A stretch of DNA of 8,345 bases, from NCBI GenBank assembly GCA_019242065.1, contig JAFAWJ010001181.1, positions 1 to 8,345 of the forward strand, read 5' to 3'. Below are positions 6,614 to 8,345 of this stretch, in pieces. The notes under the pieces were generated by a model. The model saw only the letters and a list, made by a program, of their open reading frames with translations. It was not told the origin of the DNA and made no database searches. The DNA is from Chloroflexota bacterium (GTDB taxonomy: Bacteria; Chloroflexota; UBA6077; CF-72). The stretch's first letter is position 1. Every line of letters starts with the position of its first letter. The position numbers were made by a program, and so were the translations under genes.

Positions 6614-7918
6614 ATGCTGACCACCAAAGAAAACGAGCGCCTCACGCAGGTTGGCCGCGGAACGCCCATGGGCGAATTTTTGCGCCGCTTCTGGCTGCCC
6701 GCCCTGTTGTCTGACGAGCTGCCCCAGAACGACGGCGACCCGATTCGCACGCGGACCCTCGGCGAGGACCTGGTGGCCTTCCGCGACAGCAATGGCACGG
6801 TCGGCATGGTCGACGCGTATTGCCCGCACCGCCGAGCGCCGTTGTTCTTCGGTCGCAACGAGGAGTGCGGTCTGCGCTGTGTGTATCACGGCTGGAAGTT
6901 CGACACCACGGGTCAGTGCATCGACATGCCCAGCGAGCCCGCCGAATCGGACTTCAAAGATCGGCTGCGGGTCAGGGCGTACCCGACGTATGAGGTCGGC
7001 GGCATGATCTGGGTGTACATGGGCCCAGAGGAGCTGCGCCCGTCGCGGCCGCCCGAGATGCCGTTCACGCTCGTGCCCGAGAGTGAGCGCCGCGGCCTGA
7101 AGTTCCTGGTCGAAGCCAACTGGCTGCAGTGCCTGGAGGGTGAGCTGGACACGGCGCACGTCTCGTTCCTGCACTCGACCTTTGGTGAGGACGGGACGGG
7201 CATTCAGAACCTCGTCCGCAACGATGGCTACACCAACGACCGGCATCCACGGCTGTTCGCGCTCGATACGGATTATGGGTTTGTCTACGGTGGTCGGCGC
7301 GCGCAGCGCAAGGGTGATTATTACTGGCGCGTGACGCAGTTTTTAATGCCGATGACGGCGCTGATTCCGTCGGCCTCCGGGTACGCGGGGGGTGCGACGA
7401 TGTGGATGCCTATAGACGACAACCACTGCTGGCGCTATCTGGTGGGTGGCACGCGGCCAGTGCAGGAGTGGAACACGCCCGGCGACGTCAGCTCCCGGCG
7501 GCCGATTCTGCCGACGGAGCCCGGCACGTTCCGCTTCCCGGATGGCAAGGAGATCGACACACGGCTGGCGAAGTTCCGTCACTCGAACATGTATGGGCTG
7601 GATCGCGAGCGGCAGCGCAAGCTCAGCTTCACGGGCATGCCGTTCATTCCGACGCAGGATCAGGCGATGACCGAAGGTATGGGCTACGTCTGCGACCGAA
7701 GCGAGGAGCACCTGGGCAGCAGCGACGTGGCGATTATCCACATGCGGCGGATGATGCTGCGCATGCTGGACAACTTCGAGAAAGGCACGGAGCCATTCGC
7801 TCCCGCGCACCCCGAGATCTATCGTGTCCGCCCGCTGGATGTGGAGTCCGAGCACGCGGAGCTGCCGGACGTCCTGAAGCAGTACAGTGAGGACGCTCGC
7901 ATGCCCGCCCTCGTGTAG
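6614..7918 (+). CDS. Rieske [2Fe-2S] aromatic ring-hydroxylating oxygenase alpha subunit, phthalate-dioxygenase type
   Basis: 434 residues. The N-terminal Rieske domain has C70-x-H72 and C89-x2-H92 (CPHR, then CVYHGWKFDTTGQC), binding the 2Fe-2S cluster. The catalytic domain has NWLQCLEGELDTAHVSFLH: D179 is the probable electron-bridging Asp, and H182 and H187 are the mononuclear iron ligands. The third ligand is probably D349 in TQDQAMTEG, followed by DRSEEHLGSSD, a signature of the phthalate 4,5-dioxygenase/vanillate demethylase branch. The usual family length is 400-450, so it appears complete. The enzyme would hydroxylate or demethylate an aromatic or N-heterocyclic substrate using a separate reductase, which is not in the window. 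Start ATG 6614 is preferred: it gives the conserved MLTTKENERLTQVGRGTPMG opening. An in-frame ATG at 6563 would overlap the LLM gene and add 17 atypical residues. It follows the LLM gene by 22 nt. Substrate unknown. Confidence 0.93.
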   Translation: MLTTKENERLTQVGRGTPMGEFLRRFWLPALLSDELPQNDGDPIRTRTLGEDLVAFRDSNGTVGMVDAYCPHRRAPLFFGRNEECGLRCVYHGWKFDTTGQCIDMPSEPAESDFKDRLRVRAYPTYEVGGMIWVYMGPEELRPSRPPEMPFTLVPESERRGLKFLVEANWLQCLEGELDTAHVSFLHSTFGEDGTGIQNLVRNDGYTNDRHPRLFALDTDYGFVYGGRRAQRKGDYYWRVTQFLMPMTALIPSASGYAGGATMWMPIDDNHCWRYLVGGTRPVQEWNTPGDVSSRRPILPTEPGTFRFPDGKEIDTRLAKFRHSNMYGLDRERQRKLSFTGMPFIPTQDQAMTEGMGYVCDRSEEHLGSSDVAIIHMRRMMLRMLDNFEKGTEPFAPAHPEIYRVRPLDVESEHAELPDVLKQYSEDARMPALV

Positions 7919-7931
7919 TTTTTTGTCAGGC

Positions 7932-8003
7932 GGAGCCCGCGCATGCGCGGGCTCCCAGAGTGGCGCATGCGCCACTCTGCCCAGCGGTGCATGCACCGCT
8001 GGG
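7932..8003. repeat. Three abutting perfect 24-bp palindromes with a GCATGC core
   Basis: Three perfect zero-loop palindromes lie end to end without a gap. 7932-7955 has left half GGAGCCCGCGCA, 7956-7979 has CAGAGTGGCGCA, and 7980-8003 has CCCAGCGGTGCA. Each is followed by its exact reverse complement. All are centred on GCATGC, and centre spacing is exactly 24 bp, while the outer arms differ. Transcribed, they would form three consecutive stems of 10 bp with a CAUG tetraloop just after the Rieske stop codon. A REP-like or 3' mRNA-stabilising function is possible but unproven. Confidence 0.95.
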
Positions 8004-8015
8004 GTCCGTACGGAC
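8004..8015. repeat. 12-bp palindrome GTCCGTACGGAC
   Basis: This perfect palindrome begins at the first base after the third 24-bp palindrome and so extends the gap-free series. Its core is CGTACG instead of GCATGC. A second palindrome of the same core class, CGCGTACGCG, lies at 8077-8086. Confidence 0.9.
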
Positions 8016-8021
8016 GGGTCA

Positions 8022-8038
8022 GGGGGCCTGCGGCCCCC
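8022..8038. repeat. GC hairpin GGGGGCC-TGC-GGCCCCC
   Basis: A 7-bp all-GC stem with a 3-nt loop. No T-run follows on the plus strand and none precedes on the minus side, so it would be at most a weak or factor-dependent terminator. Confidence 0.7.
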
Positions 8039-8043
8039 CGCCG

Positions 8044-8108
8044 CCAGTCGCTGCGCTCCTTCCCGCGGCGACCCCCCGCGTACGCGCTAACCGCGACTGG
8101 TGAGTCGC
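8044..8108. repeat. Nested inverted repeats sharing CCAGTCGC / GCGACTGG
   Basis: CCAGTCGC (8044-8051) is inverted at 8093-8100. The right copy can instead pair locally as GCGACT-GGTG-AGTCGC (8093-8108), and the left copy can pair GTCGC with GCGAC at 8068-8072. The palindrome CGCGTACGCG (8077-8086) sits in the interior. The arms are mutually exclusive, so alternative folds are possible. Confidence 0.65.
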
Positions 8109-8111
8109 CGA

Positions 8112-8156
8112 CCAACGTCAATCGCGCGGAAGCCGCTCATCCCTCACTGACGTTGG
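8112..8156. repeat. 9-bp inverted repeat CCAACGTCA / TGACGTTGG
   Basis: The arms at 8112-8120 and 8148-8156 are perfect and enclose a 27-nt loop. It separates the palindrome block from the C-rich tract and might mark the edge of one element. No other copy lies in the window. Confidence 0.75.
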
Positions 8157-8199
8157 CTCCCCTCCTAGCGGACAACTGAGTGACCTGAACACCCCCCTC

Positions 8200-8280
8200 G
8201 TTTACCACACTCCTTGTTTATAACCCCCATTTACATCGACCCTCTGCAACAACTTCTGTTTACAAACATCCCCATTTACA
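8200..8280 (+). repeat. Array of five (G/A)TTTA(C/T) motifs in C-rich DNA
   Basis: GTTTAC 8200, GTTTAT 8216, ATTTAC 8229, GTTTAC 8258 and ATTTAC 8274 are spaced 16, 13, 29 and 16 bp. CCCCATTTACA occurs exactly twice (8225-8235 and 8270-8280), each preceded by GTTTAYAA (8216-8223 and 8258-8265), making an imperfect direct repeat of about 30 bp. Base composition changes from GC-palindromic to C-rich with AT-rich motifs. Spaced repeats of this kind occur at ends of IS elements that carry several transposase sites; any such element would lie to the right, outside the window. Confidence 0.6.
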
Positions 8281-8345
8281 ACGGTGTCGACAGCGCGAAT
8301 GCCGCCACCCGCCCATATCACCTGCGAAGAACCTTCGGTCCTAAC

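Larger units (their letters stand above)
7919..8345. other. 427-bp region without a supportable gene, densely structured
   Basis: Short open frames on both strands are composed of Arg/Pro/Ser-rich translations of palindromes, so no gene is called. The region opens with six T residues (7919-7924). Then come a block of abutting palindromes (7932-8015), GC-rich hairpins (8022-8108), an inverted repeat (8112-8156), and a C-rich tract with (G/A)TTTA(C/T) motifs (8200-8280). The T-run precedes rather than follows the hairpins, so a classical intrinsic terminator for the Rieske gene is not evident. Frames open to the right edge exist on both strands from 8299 (plus) and 8345 (minus) but show no recognisable domain. 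Confidence 0.7.

Noticed and set aside
7919..7979. Intrinsic terminator after the Rieske gene
   Set aside because: Strong hairpins exist, but the six-T run lies before the first hairpin; no T-run follows any hairpin on either strand.
7932..8015. CRISPR array
   Set aside because: The regular units are abutting palindromes with no unique spacers, and only the central core is shared between them.
7943..8179. Open frames through the palindrome block on both strands
   Set aside because: The translations follow the palindromes, giving near-mirror RMRHS/RCMHRW-type words on both strands. There is no ribosome site or domain.
8299..8345. Start of a gene at ATG 8299 running off the right edge
   Set aside because: Only 15 codons are visible, with no ribosome site and no recognisable motif. 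A minus-strand frame of 47 codons (8205-8345) is equally open and equally unsupported.

Overview
The window is high-GC bacterial chromosomal DNA with tightly packed genes and frequent GTG starts. It mixes one-carbon/methionine genes with luciferase-like monooxygenases and a Rieske oxygenase. Together with GC-rich palindromic intergenic repeats, this suggests an environmental bacterium of the Chloroflexota or a similar phylum. No phylogenetic marker is present, so that placement is a low-confidence inference.

Layout. (1) Positions 1-528, minus strand: the N-terminal 176 codons of a cysteine-rich MTHFR C-terminal-domain (MetV-like) protein that runs off the left edge. (2) Positions 529-763: a divergent intergenic region built from repeats, namely a possible dispersed element, a GT-rich hairpin, and two converging arrays of 7-bp units inside a 104-bp imperfect inverted repeat. 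(3) Positions 764-2656: a bifunctional homocysteine S-methyltransferase / methylenetetrahydrofolate reductase. Its methyltransferase zinc site is intact, but conserved reductase residues are replaced. (4) Positions 2664-3932: a PucR/CdaR-type regulator starting 7 nt after the previous stop. (5) Positions 3957-4331: a small DUF423 membrane protein. (6) Positions 4375-5583 and 5620-6591: two different luciferase-like (LLM) flavin-dependent oxidoreductases. (7) Positions 6614-7918: a phthalate-dioxygenase-type Rieske oxygenase alpha subunit. (8) Positions 7919-8345: 427 bp with no supportable gene but dense structure. It holds three abutting perfect 24-bp palindromes with a common GCATGC core and exact 24-bp spacing, then two shorter palindromes with a CGTACG core, several hairpins, and a C-rich tract carrying five spaced (G/A)TTTA(C/T) motifs.

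How the genes may work together. The divergent MetV-like and methyltransferase/reductase genes both belong to C1-folate and methionine chemistry and could share regulation or form a complex. The PucR-type regulator may control the oxidative genes downstream. The two LLM enzymes and the Rieske oxygenase lie on one strand with gaps of 36 and 22 nt and look like an operon for oxidising a small organic substrate; the substrate cannot be read from sequence. No Rieske reductase or ferredoxin partner is in the window. The main novelty candidates are the palindrome block at 7932-8015 and the altered reductase domain of the 764-2656 gene.
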